From positions 24,986,001 to 25,050,000 of the forward strand of contig OY987267.1 of NCBI GenBank assembly GCA_963920665.1: 64,000 nucleotides of DNA, in the 5' to 3' direction. This DNA is from Straminergon stramineum. Lineage: Eukaryota > Streptophyta > Bryopsida > Hypnales > Calliergonaceae. Shown here one piece after another: positions 34,044 through 45,950 of this stretch; positions within the stretch are counted from its first letter, which is position 1; every line of letters begins with the position of its first letter. The notes beneath the pieces are model-generated. The model did not search any database, was not told the DNA's origin, and saw only the letters and a list, made by a program, of their open reading frames with translations. The position numbers were made by a program, and so were the translations under genes.

Positions 34044-37000
34044 TCTTACTGAAGATCTTACAGAATCCATTCTAGTGTTTTCCAGCTATTAGTCTGTTTC
34101 AGTATATTACTACAGTGACAATTTTGTCTCCATTCTCAGGGATGTCAATGTTCGAAGGAAAAAATATCATTTGCATATTCTATGAATATGTTGTGTAATT
34201 TTGAAGTTTTGGTTAGAGAGGAAGTAAAATTGTAGGTAGCCATTGTCATAACCATTGCATATTGTGTATATAGAATTCTTACATATTGTAGGGATTATAT
34301 GACATGGAGGTACGTATTGTATACTCTAAGTACATATCAAAAATATCTGCGATTCGTTTCCATACTGTGAATATTTCTTTGGAATATTCAATTATCCCAT
34401 ATTCTACACAAGTTACTTCAAGTTAAAAAAAATTCATATAGTATTTACAGTCCCTTCTCTTCTCTCCAATTGAATTGAATTCATCGAGGATAAGAAATGC
34501 CACCCCCCCTCCCCCATGCGTCATAATTTGTAGAATTATCCCAACATCTTAAAATATTACTTACGAGAGTTTCGTGAAACACATATGATTCTTCTCTTCT
34601 TTCATTCAGTAGCGGCTACGAAGGGGTGGAACTTTCTACTGATTGTTTAATCCATCCTCTACAGTGCGGAACTAAAAAACCAGTTAAACGTGGGGAGGTT
34701 TGAAACGGTTTATTGGACGTGAGCCATGCATGCAATTGTGGACGTTGAGATTGCGCGATTTCAGGCAATCGGAGGGTCCACCAGCAGTCGGCTCCGGACA
34801 CGGCATTCATTCCTCTCCTGCTTGGCAAACCAGGAAGGGACACCTTCACCTTGCATGCAAGACAACTGTTCCTGTACCTCGTACTTTACATTCTGATCAA
34901 GTGATCATATCGATGATAGTGTTACAGGAGTCGGACACGGACACTGCCTGGCGAAATCCGTCAGTGGCGTGAGGGAAGTTACAGGGCTTACGACCCATTT
35001 CCAACCACTTAATAAGCAATTATGCATATATGGAACGTGGGATTCTCCAGTGGGAAAATTTTCCTGTGTACAGAAATAAAGTTGGGAAGGATTTTATCTT
35101 TTTTCAAAATTTTATTTCTCAAAACATAATTACTAGGAATTTTTTAGCTTCAGATTTTGTTCGACCCATATTGGTCACATAGGTTTTCCTACTTCCAACC
35201 AAGGGTTGACTTCAATATTGACAGTCTTGTAGCCAATCATTATGCACCACAATTGCACCTAGAACTATGCCATAATTAATCACCACTCTTTAATACTTAA
35301 TCGGAAAGGAAAATAGTCTACAAGGCGGAAATGGGAAGGGTGATTGGAAAGGGGTCGCCTCATATTAGGTAAATCAACCTATGACATGCAAACTACTCAA
35401 TGCAGACACCTAGGAAATGTCCCTTTACAATCTTACATCACACCATGATAGAATTTTTCTCATAAATGAGATTAGGACTTCATTAGGTTGGTTAGTGGCC
35501 AAAATCAATGCCTTTGGTGATGGTGGAGTTATTAGTGATAACTTTAGGAACTTCTACTTTTTCAATGTAAATTCATCACAAGAAGTGATTTTTTATATTC
35601 CTTCATAATGTGGCCATGTTAGGAAATGTTGTAGCTATGTTGGGAAACATTATGATTGAATTAGGTGGTAAGATGGCCATTATAGATACTGTTTTTGTTT
35701 GATATGAGGTAGTCTAGAGACTGCTTTGGGCCAATGAAGCAGCACAATTCAAAAATTCATGATAAACTCATACTTTGTCAAAAAAATAAAAATTCAATTG
35801 TTCTCTCCATTTCTCACATTTGTCTTTGTATGAGAACAAATTTTAATTTTTTTCAATAATGTCACGAAGACAAACCAGCCATTCTGCCTGTTTACCTTAA
35901 AAGAGGTGACGGACCTGAGTGAGTGCTTGAAAAGTGAGAACTTATTACTAGAAAATGGAACTGTGAGTTATAATTTTAATTGTAACTTAATCGAACTGTG
36001 AAAACTACATCGAACTTTCTTTGAGATCGAGTGTTGGAATTCATTACTGGAGTGGGAGCTTAGGGTGCTGCTATTCTTGATGGAGGGAACTACTGTAGTA
36101 AACTTAACTCGACCCAAGGTTGACCAGTACACGTACAGAGCGCCAGATACAAAAATACAGGGAAGCAGCCACTTGTGGCTGGCCGGTTTGTATCTTTACT
36201 GTGCAATGAAATTACGTTTCATTTGTGTCAAAAAAAAATACAAAAATACAGGGAAGCACGTGTTAGTACCGATACTCTATATTTATTCACAAGAATGCAA
36301 TGGCGTTCAGTATGATTGTACTTGTTATTCAAGGGGGATTGACATTGCGACACATGTCCACTACTCATTATGAGACTTGACTCCACCAATGCAAGAATGA
36401 ACAGTCATTCACTTTCATACATTGAAAGGTTCTTCTTTATGCAAACATTGAAACATGTATACTTGCGTATTTTAGAGACCACTGAATACAAGTGAATACA
36501 TGCACTCCGTATTTTGACGACCTTGACTCTAACCAGGAGCAAGAACTTTGTAAACTTCAGAAAGGAACCCAATCCAGTCTTACGATTCCTTGTTACGGTT
36601 TTGTTTTTGAGAGTTTCAATGCTGAAGGAAGTCCCTAATTCTGTACTCGCTCACTCTCAAAACCGTTCTTTGAACCAAACACGATTGTACAAACTTCAGT
36701 ACAGATACCGGCCGGTGTTAGTTAGATGTTTTTATGTTCGTGTCTGCTATTCAGCCTCAAGAATTGTGCAGAAATTGTGCCCGTTAAAGCCATCAGAAAG
36801 CTTCTCAACAGTAGCATATTTCGTGCGCCGCGCGCTGTTTCGAAAAAGGAGACCGAATCAATGAGCTCTAGAAGCTTCAATTCCAGGAGCTGCTAGAACA
36901 CATGCAAGCTGAAAGCTGTCGAAGACTAGCACCTTTGAGTCAAAGAAAATGGACCACTTGAACGACCTTTTTGGCGACCAAAATGCACGTGATTCTAAAT

Positions 37001-37454
37001 ATGAAATTCTGAAACATTGTGGCAATACGGCCAGAACTCTCTAATTGCTCTGTCCAGAGATTTTTAAGAGAAGGTGACAACATTGAAAGCACATAGATAA
37101 TTTTGAACACACGTTCACCAGATTTTGTTTAGAGGACAGAGGATGTGCTGTCAAAGAGGTTTTGGGTGTAATTCGAAAATTCAATCTCGCCAATCTTTAC
37201 AATAATAATTCCATTACCTGACTAACTTTCAAATATAACTGCAATCGCTGTTTTCTTTGTGAAGATTTACTTGAACTTTGTGCAAGCTTTGAGACCAGCT
37301 TAGAAAGAGTCTCTTGGGAACAATTGCGATCGATTGCCCTCACTAGCATCTTGTTTGAAGAGAATTTCTGTGTTGATACTCAATCTTCTCCCAACAATTC
37401 ATGTTTAATGTTTTCTAAACTGGTGGTTTTCTCAGTTTAGAACAAATGTGAAAA
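34044..37454. other. Spacer without supported gene
   Basis: AT-rich to 34600, then a GC-richer block (34600-34980) with overlapping frames on both strands, then mixed DNA. A 20-base segment, ATACAAAAATACAGGGAAGC, occurs at about 36148 and again at about 36240 as a direct repeat. A 116-codon plus frame (36514-36864) contains an internal CAAACTTCAG-type repeat and has no recognisable domain. Confidence 0.4.
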
Positions 37455-37458
37455 TTGA

Positions 37459-38400
37459 CCCCCTAAATGCCCAAGGAGGCCCTCCCTCCAAAATCACCGC
37501 CAAACTGCCGTTTCTTAAATGAAAGTACAATCTTTTTTCTAATCACTTAATAGAAGGATCTTGTTCATCACTATCGAATTAGTCTACCCTTCAATTTTTC
37601 AGAGACTTTCATTGTGTGAAGACGTTGTGGAGTAGGGTGGTCTGACAAATGATAGAGAATCATTCTATGCAAGACAGAAGTGCATATGTTCATCTATGGA
37701 ATTTTGTGCAAAAAATTGGGGTCTTGCCCAATAGTTTGACATTCATTGAGTACTTTTGGTTTCTTTTTAAGTAGATGATTCAATTAGTACCAAAAAGGAT
37801 GATTTATATAGTGCCAAGCCCATTTGCACAAAGTTAACCATACAAATATTGAGATACCTTCAATCAAAGTTCAATTTTGGAATTTTTTTTCTTTTTTTTC
37901 TTGGGTAGAATGATTTCAAGGACCAATATTTGAAATTTTCACAAAAGAAAAGACTTCCGTTTTTTATTGATTGCAATTATGAATAGTGAAGAACATCCAT
38001 GCAACTTTTCACAAGGATTGGAGCAATAATGGAAGATTATTTTCAAAGCCTTGCAATGGAGTAAAGTACATAGGGAAAACAAAAATTTCAATTGCCCTTG
38101 CCCATTCACTATATGCTCCAACCAATCAGCCCCTAGCTTACCCACTTGCCCACCGAAGAATTTTTTTTCTTGGGATGGCCTTTGATTGGCTAGGTTTCTC
38201 TCCCAAGACAATCTACAATGAGTTGTTTCTTCATTAAGTATTTGACTTTGAAAAATAACCCAAGATGGAGTTTTAGTCCAAATCAAAAGTTTTGTTTGTC
38301 TATGGAAAGATTTTTTTTGATGTCCAGGCAGACCTTGATTTGGGCAGACCCTGAAGGTGGGAGCAATGATAAAAAAAATGGTTGATTGAGCATTTCGGGG
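37459..38400 (+). mobile_element. TTAA-class element, family B1
   Basis: It begins CCCCCTAAATGCCCAAGG after TTGA (37455-37458) and ends GAGCATTTCGGGG before ATAA (38401-38404). Length is 942 bp, the B1 size. Near the start an AATCACCGCCAAACTGCCGT block matches the B1 ...AAAAACTGCCATTTCT block. Frames of 83 and 169 codons inside lie on opposite strands and are not shared with other B1 copies. Confidence 0.65.
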
Positions 38401-38404
38401 ATAA

Positions 38405-41330
38405 ACACAAATCCATAATCCAGAGTGGAACTTGGAAAATGTTTTCAAAACGAAAAGCCAGTTGTTAGAAGATTATAGCTTGCAATTCTTATAATAAAAG
38501 TACGTTGTAAGAAGCTTTACAGATCTGGTGAGTACAAGTCAAGTAACTTGCATCCTTTCGTTTGTAAGAAAAAAAATGGGACCCCCTTTTGGCGATCTCT
38601 TGTTCAATTACTACTTCTACACATTCAAGCAATGCCCCAATTCGGAGGACCCAATGCCTCAATCCCTCCGAATGGGCGTGATTTTGTACATTTCGGAAAT
38701 CTCATCCACGGACAAGCGCGTGATGACCATTCTGATTTTACGGGTGACGCGAGGAGAGGAGGGCTTGTTGTTGCCATTGTACACCATCATCCAAGCCCAG
38801 ATCGCCTCCTTTCCTCGAGCAAACCACCTCGCCCCTGCTTCAAGAAAGGGCTGCAAACCTGGCAATAGGCAGAGGGACGCGAAAACTGTGTGCCAGGCAA
38901 TGGAGGCCATGGGCGAGTTCCGGGCTCCAATCTCCGTCCGAGCCTGAAAATTAACAAGCAAAATCAAAGGTTCAAAATCTCATCAAAAGACAACAAGCTC
39001 AGAGATGTCTGGAACATTAAAAAAAGGGTGGTCAGGACTGGTATTTAGGGTTTCAAAGCGAGGGGAGACAGACATGAAAGAACAGTCGAAGAGAATGCCC
39101 ACAAGCAAGCTAAGTGCGCTCAGGACTTTCCACCCGGCCTAATTGCAAAATGAAAGCCTTGGACTTTGCCTTCCTCCTCGAACACAAGCTACACATGTTG
39201 AACCACGTCATGTACAATAATGCACTACAAAGTGATTCCACGTGTTGTATTGGAAACAAAGATCCACTGAACCCTAAGTCTTCCTGTGTGGTCGACAAGC
39301 CTTTGGCTTGCTTTTCAAGTGAAGATCATGCTCAAACTTCCACACTTTTACAATGGATGTAGCGTTTGTCAATGTAAAGCCTTCTCCCCTTTGACCCGAA
39401 GCCGATAAATCTGTCATAAAAGTCTTAGAGCAGGCCTACCAAGCTCACCACGTGTCACTGACACAGACGAGGGTGTTGAATGAAAATTTTGCTATTTGAC
39501 CTTGTTCAGGAGGTGCTGCAACGACAATGCCTTATGTAGCATAATTGCTCGTTAATTCATAGATATCAATTAGATTCTTCGTTCAGGAGATACTAGAGTA
39601 CGACTGAGCCTTTTATTCTAAGAATGGAGGCGACTTACATTACAAACTCTACAAAGGAGGGAATACTTCCTGGGGATGACATTCTGAGCTCAATGTCAGG
39701 CAGGGCCAAATTTGAAAGACAAAGAAATCTCGAAGCACTACTTGCAAGCTTTGACACCCTTATCATCATCATTCTTGATGGAATTTGCACCTGCTTGGAA
39801 TTCTATGTTCCAGAAGAAAATCTCTAAAATCAGGAGTATGACGAAAAAGACCCAAATCAAGAGAGAAGAAAACAAGGAAATATTTTCTGCTGTTACGAAG
39901 GGCAAAATTGCAAATGCAATCATTTTGTACAAATCAAGAACAGAGGTGTCAAAGCTAACCCAAATAAGACCATTTCGGAATTACCTTCCAGAATCAGTAT
40001 CCAAAACTATTCAAAAGGAGCTAGTAAGCAGAATCACGTTGAACTCAATATGCTAGCAGACCTGCAAGTGGCACAATTTCACGAATTGCAAGGTCTGACA
40101 CCCCTAATATATCTCAATTAACATTCTCTGAGAAAAAACAAGCAGAATCACAAGTCTATTCCTCCTCACAAGTGTGCGGAAACAAACACAAACACAGAAC
40201 CAAACGCTCCAGTGACAAATTTCTCCAACTTCTCTTTCACCGATGCAGGACACTTACAATTACACCAAACACCAAACACTTTCAAATCTCTCAAAATTCA
40301 ATCTCTTCTCTCTTTCAAACAATGAAGCCGCTGCACTACGAGAGGCTTTGTTCGTGTCGCACTTGATCGCTTTTCGAGTACGGTCTTACTCGAACTTCCT
40401 CACATGTTTCTTTTGTCAATGCAAAGGCAAATCCCCTTTGGTCCAAAGCCAACAACCAAACAACCAAACTCAATACCGGCCCACATTGAAATCACAAAAT
40501 GGACACTGACCTGTTGGCTCTGTGTCGCTGTTGTTGACAATTCCCAGGCTAATGCGCCATCTTCTCCCCAAGCCTGTCTTCAATCTCAACCCTGATTCCC
40601 TGCGAGATTCCCTGTTTCCTGAATGGGACGTCTGTTTGCAAGTCAATACGAACTTCCTGCAATTCAATTGTGATAGTTACAAAAGTCATCCTCTATGTAG
40701 TGTAGCTTCGATCAGGGCTTCGATCGATCTGGTTCACCCATCAACACACACCGCACTAATCTTTACGTTCGCCTGCTCTCTTCATTGATCGATCGAGCTT
40801 TCTCTCCAATTGGGCTTGTGCAAAGTCTGAGCCCTCGTGGCGTCTTCTTTCGAAACTGAGAACATTATCCAAAGTTGCAAATCATATGGCTGCAGGAATA
40901 ATGAAAGCTTTCGCCTTCTCGGACTTTGGGACTTCTTTTTAGCACAACATGAAGCTTTCGATTGACTTTTAACTCTTTTGGAGCATAATGAAGGTTTCTC
41001 TTTCTCGCTCCATTTTGACTGGACGTGGGGGCGATTTGAATCTGGCTGGTAGGACACTGCCATCAGTTGTTGTCCTTTGTCTTGTACTGCAGTCGCTGGA
41101 GTCCCTTTTTTGGTATAATGGAACTCGAGTAGTATCTGCATGAGAAAAGGAGGGAGAGGGAGAGGGAGGACGTGAGGAGTGTGATTGGAGAGATTTTTTA
41201 GGGTATCTGGGTATCTGACTGAGACTCTGAGGAAAATAGACTGAGTGATTTTTTTCTGTTCTACCTGTTTATTGTTTTTATATTGTATACTTCATTGTTT
41301 TCTTCGTGGCACAGGTAGGTGTATGGAGAC
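38405..41330. other. Genic-looking block with coding-like fragments
   Basis: GC-richer and not obviously repetitive. It carries fragment G twice in reverse (39325-39395 and 40383-40440), a candidate minus-strand exon (38659-38943) and a purine-rich tract (41145-41180). This would fit a decayed or non-coding minus-strand gene with its 5' end near 41200, but I cannot assemble a convincing coding sequence. Confidence 0.35.
38659..38943 (-). other. Candidate exon, unknown protein
   Basis: A minus-strand frame of about 94 codons ends at a stop at 38659. It is preceded by TTGCTTGTTAATTTTCAG, a good plant splice acceptor ending at 38944. The peptide includes MASIAWHTVFASLCLLPG (possible hydrophobic start), FARGKEAIWAWMMVYNGNN and RMVITRLSVDEISEMYKI. 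The plus strand is also open here for 139 codons, so openness alone proves little. I recognise no family, and the other exons are not evident. Confidence 0.25.
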
Positions 41331-42456
41331 AAGTTGCAACCTGGTATTATTTGTTCAATTATAGTAATATTATTGTTAGCCGTTAGAGGTTATCTAGTTC
41401 ATGAGTGGTGTCAATGAATTCACACACATGGGGAACTTACCCTTATCCACATAGGGAATTTATCCTTATCCACATGGGATATCATCTTTTATTGTTAGCT
41501 TCAAGATTTACTTCAGAGCATTTCCACTCTTTGACTAGGAAGGGGTTTGGGACGCTCTATGGCAAGCCCAACCTCCCAAATCTCCCTCACAATAATTGTG
41601 TTCTAGGAAAAAAAGAGGCCAGCCTCTGTAAAAGTAGCCTTCCATCCTCCATCCTGATAAGCCCTCCCATCTTCATTGAACTTGGATTCTACTTGTCTAA
41701 CTATGTTTTTGTAACACTCTTTGAAACACTTGACAATTATAGTAACTCACACCAATGAGAGTGCAAATGTGTTGAAGATATGGAGAGAAAGGATAGGGAA
41801 CCACTTTGTTGGTGGAGCACAGTAGGAGAGTTGAGCCCGCAAAAAGTCATTTGGCAAGGCAATAGATTTCTTCATAGAAGGGTGGAGATGCTCTTAGCAC
41901 TACATTTAAAACTCCATGACCTCAAACCAATATAAGTTTTTAAAACTAATCAATGGAGAATGTTTAGTGATTCAATGGTGAGTTGATTGAAAGTAGTCTA
42001 GTTAATAAAGTTCAAAATACTAGATTTGCTAACAACCTTTTGGATTTGCTAAGGTTTAGATTCTTTTGAATTATTGAGAATGAAGAACCAACAAATTTGT
42101 GGCATTTGGATGTTTGATCTTGATAGAGGTATCCTAAAAAATAGAAAATGTCACCATCCATTTGGTCCCTACACTAGTAGATAGGTGGTCCTAGGGAACC
42201 AAACTATAGTATAAGATCATGGTTCCAAAGACCAATTTGGTTTTTTTATTTTAACTTTCCACATGCTTGTCCATAGTTCTTTAAGTGCATCTACAAATAA
42301 TATGGAACAAAATGAAACATAAGGAACATGAAATATGTAAAATTTGAATTGTGTCATATACAATATGTGTTCAATAGTGTGATTATATATATATGGGTTA
42401 TTGTAAGAAACATTGACTTGTTTTCACATCACAATCAGAGTGATTTTCTTATCATC
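41331..42456. other. AT-rich spacer
   Basis: A short duplicated TTATCCTTATCCACAT-type segment lies at 41445-41490. Otherwise there is no repeat terminus and no coding-like region beyond a 117-codon frame (41405-41758) without known features. Confidence 0.4.
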
Positions 42457-43424
42457 CACTATAACTTTTGAATTTTAAACCCAATGCCAAAAATAAAAAA
42501 ATACATTTCTAGTTAACTTGATTGTCATTATATATTTTATTTTTTAGAAATTAAAAAAAATCATTTTATATTTAAATTTTCATTTTATTAATATATTACA
42601 TTTTTGGATTTAGGATTTTTTTTTAATAATAATTACCAATTTAAATTAATAATTTTTGGTTGAAATGTCTGCGATATATTTCTACAATAGGTAGACATGT
42701 TCCTACCAAAGGGCTTCTAAAAAAACATTCTTTTATGTCTTCTACATTTGTGCAAATAGGCCTTCTTCTTCACACACTTGTAAACATTAGAAATGGTTTT
42801 GACAATTTGACCTCATTTACTTAATCAAATCTCATTGCCATGAAGTCTTTTCTAATGGCCAATTTTTAGTTTTGTTTAAAATTGATTTTCCAATTTTCTA
42901 CAAATGAAAATGTCCAAATTGTATTTACTAGGATAGATTCTTAGATATAGAATTTTGGGGAAGAAAATATATAGTTGGACATTTAAATTTGTAGAAAATG
43001 GAAAAATCCATTTTAAACAAAACTATAAATTAGAAATTTGGGAGGACTTCTTAGTGATGAGATTTGACCAAAACAATGAGGTCAAAACCATTTCTAATGT
43101 TTATAAGTGTGAGTGCAAGAGAGGCCTCATTGCACAAACATGGAGGACATAAAATAATGTTTTTTTAGATACCCTTTGGTAGGGACATGTCTACCTACTA
43201 TAGGAATAGACCACAAAAATTTCAACCCAAAATCATTAATTTGAACCAAAATTTAGTATAAAAAATCCCTAAATCTAAAAGCATGACTACTTCACAAAAT
43301 TGATTTTTAAATATAAAATGATTTTTTTTAATTTCTGAAAAATAGAAGGTAAGATGACAATCAAAAATTCTAGAAATGTACTTTCTATTTTGGGCATTGG
43401 GTTCATAATTCAAAAGTTATAGTG
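42457..43424. mobile_element. 968-bp palindromic foldback element
   Basis: CACTATAACTTTTGAATT at the left is the reverse complement of the right end AATTCAAAAGTTATAGTG. Pairing continues inward through CCCAATGCC/GGGCATTGG, GGTAGACATGTTCCTACCAA against TTGGTAGGGACATGTCTACC, and TTGACCTCATT/AATGAGGTCAA, with the centre near 42930. Arms are roughly 450 bp and diverged (many small indels). No clear target duplication is visible. The short frames in the arms are not coding. Confidence 0.75.
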
Positions 43425-43773
43425 TTCAACACAAACCAATTTTTCAAAATGCTACGCAAAACAGACGGTGTTCCTTGCAAGTTTGCCTACATCATTTTAA
43501 TTTTTTTTTTCAATTTCAAAATTTTTTTCAATTTTTTTTAATGTATTTGACAACAACCAACCATTCCTTCACTGCATCCAGAATAGGCCTGAAACGGCCC
43601 TCCCTGAGCTTGAAATCTCCTCTAGTGGTATATGGCACAACACTCCAAGTGTTAATCCCTAACTGCCTCAACGACCATATATGGTTGATCTGAAATTTCA
43701 GGCCCATTTATGTGCGGGCAATTAAATTCCAGTGATCGGTTTTAAAAAAAATTCGGGCAGTTTTGAGGGTTAA

Positions 43774-44469
43774 CTATGAAAAACTTTCATTTTTCATTGA
43801 GAAAATTACATATACAATTATTGAGAGGTCTTCAAAGGCATATGTGTACTAAAAGTGGAATGTAAAGCTTGCTAATTTTACTTCATTTCCTAGCTTTATG
43901 CAAAGCTTGGCAATTTCATTTGATTTGAAATCTAAGAAATTGTACTTATCCATTTGCTCTAAGAATGGTCCCAATGAAAAGTTTCAAGTCTTTTCATGAT
44001 TTTCACCACTAAAAATTTCAACATGCAAGTGTTTATTTGAAGCTATTTGCAATTTCTACTTAAAAACAAAAATTGCATTTCAACAATTGCAAGGTGGATT
44101 GTGTAATGAGTTTGATGTTTTTTCATGTGAAATTAAGTTTTTTGGAAGTGCATTTTAGTGTGCTAACACTCTTTGAAGTTGTTCATGTTACCTCCAATCC
44201 CAAAAAACATTTATATGCAAATTTTTGAAACATTGTGGACAAAGACAACATACTTAAAATAGAAAATGTTTATTTCCCTTGGTATAATATCACAACTCCT
44301 AGGAAATTTTGCACTCAAAATTGGTGTGCATATTAATAAACAAGCTCTATTAACATCTATACGGTTAGATTTGGAAAAAAATACAATTTACTTCATTGAG
44401 GATAACTACAAGCCAATGCTCTTTTTTCATAGTCAAAACACACTTGGAAAGGCTTTGGGCACTTAGGGG
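43774..44469. mobile_element. Probable TTAA-class element, unclassified
   Basis: TTAA lies at 43770-43773 and 44470-44473. The right end GGCTTTGGGCACTTAGGGG resembles family C ends. The left end lacks a clear CCCC motif, so it may be mutated or belong to another insertion. Length is 696 bp, and the interior does not closely match families A to D. Confidence 0.45.
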
Positions 44470-44507
44470 TTAAGGAGCCCAAAGTTGTATGGAAGTGGGT
44501 GGTTTAA

Positions 44508-45950
44508 CCCTTAAAAGAACATAATTAGCAAGCCCCACATGCATTTTAAAAGCCAAAATCTTCATTTTTATATGGTTCTTGATTTGAAATGTCAGTTTAA
44601 AGCTCATCTCAGGAAATGTAGCTCTAATAATCTACTTTTTACTCCATTTGTATTTATTCCAAAATTGTTAACATTGTAAATTTTGTGACACTTCAAAGAT
44701 AGCATTTTGAAAGTTCAAAATACACCACTTTTGAATTTGTTCTATCAAAATTCTCTAGGTGTGAGCTCAAGGTGTAACCTCAGGGAGTACATCAATTACA
44801 CCATGATGTTTCTCGCTATTATTTCCATTTCTTTTTTAACCCCTAAAGGACTATGACTATGTTTTCACCAAAAACGCTAAAAAACTGCCATTTCTAGGAC
44901 AAGCACCAAATTTTAGGAAAAAAATATTTTTGAACGCATGTAACCGTAGGATCTCGTAGTAATCTAGTTTGAGAAGATGTGGAAAAAATTTCAAAAATTT
45001 CTACCGTGTAGATTGCAAGATATTAGCATTTCAATAGACAAACCCCCTTTTGGGGGCTCTGCAAAACCCCGGGCAGCTGCACTTCACAAGGTTACATTCC
45101 TATGAAAAAATGTCCAAAATGATGGTGCTTCTTTGGATTATTTTTCCTAGACAAGTTATCTATATGCGTAAAAAATTTCACATCATTTGGAATTGTGCAA
45201 CATATAGGAAAAAAATAGTAAGTAGAAAGAAGTAGAGAGTGATTCAAAATACAAAATTGTTAAGAATTTTGTAATGGAATTGAAAAATGCCAATCCCAAT
45301 GGTTGCAAGGTTTTCAGAAACAATCTACATCCTACGATTTTATTTTTTTCGAAAAATATTGAAAATTGAGTAAGATAAAGGACTTCAAAGTTTATTTTAG
45401 AGTAGATAATCTATAATTGCCCGCAAACTGAAACTCCTTGTAACTTTTGACTCATTGATCAAAAGGGAATGATTCAAAGCTTTCCACATATGTAAATCTC
45501 TAGTTAACTAATTTCAAATTTTTATTTGTAAAAAAGTGATTTTTTCTGATCTGCTCAAACTGCCCGCCCGGGAAAAAAGTAACATATTATGCCATAGCTT
45601 TTGACTCATATTTCCAAATGTCATAAAATTTCGTGCATATGAAAGATATTCCTTGCCCCCAACTTCTATTAAAATTTCAGCCTAAAATACACAAACCTCT
45701 AGTCACATGTACCTGCCCAAAATTTCTATGTTGCCAAAGAACACATGCTGGTCCTTTAGGGGTTAATAGATTTAGTATTCTTTTCAACATTTTTTTTAAT
45801 TACTAAGTATGGTTTTCTTAAATCATCATAATAGCATAAAAAATTTCTGTTTGATGTTCTATAATATTAAGAAATGAAATGAAATTATTGACATATATTA
45901 TGATATATGCAATAATATCAAAATTTTCACAATTTTGTCTTCCTTATGTA
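44508..45950 (+). mobile_element. Family D copy, split by a nested B1 element
   Basis: It begins CCCTTAAAAGAACA after TTAA (44504-44507) and follows the family D order of 60493-61033 up to TGTGAGCTCAAGG...ATTACACCATGATG. Then element B1 (44840-45762) interrupts. After it the D sequence resumes (TTTTTTTAATTACTAAG...TTATTGACATATATTATGA) and fades near 45950. The right terminus is lost. Confidence 0.7.
44840..45762 (+). mobile_element. TTAA-class element, family B1 (complete, nested)
   Basis: It starts CCCCTAAAGGACTATGAC and ends TGGTCCTTTAGGGG with perfect TTAA duplication (44836-44839 and 45763-45766). Length is 923 bp, and the best B1 reference copy. It is inserted into a family D element. 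A 61-codon open frame (45050-45235, first codon TTG) ends in TYRKKIVSRKK and has a counterpart of equal length at 53348-53533. Confidence 0.9.
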
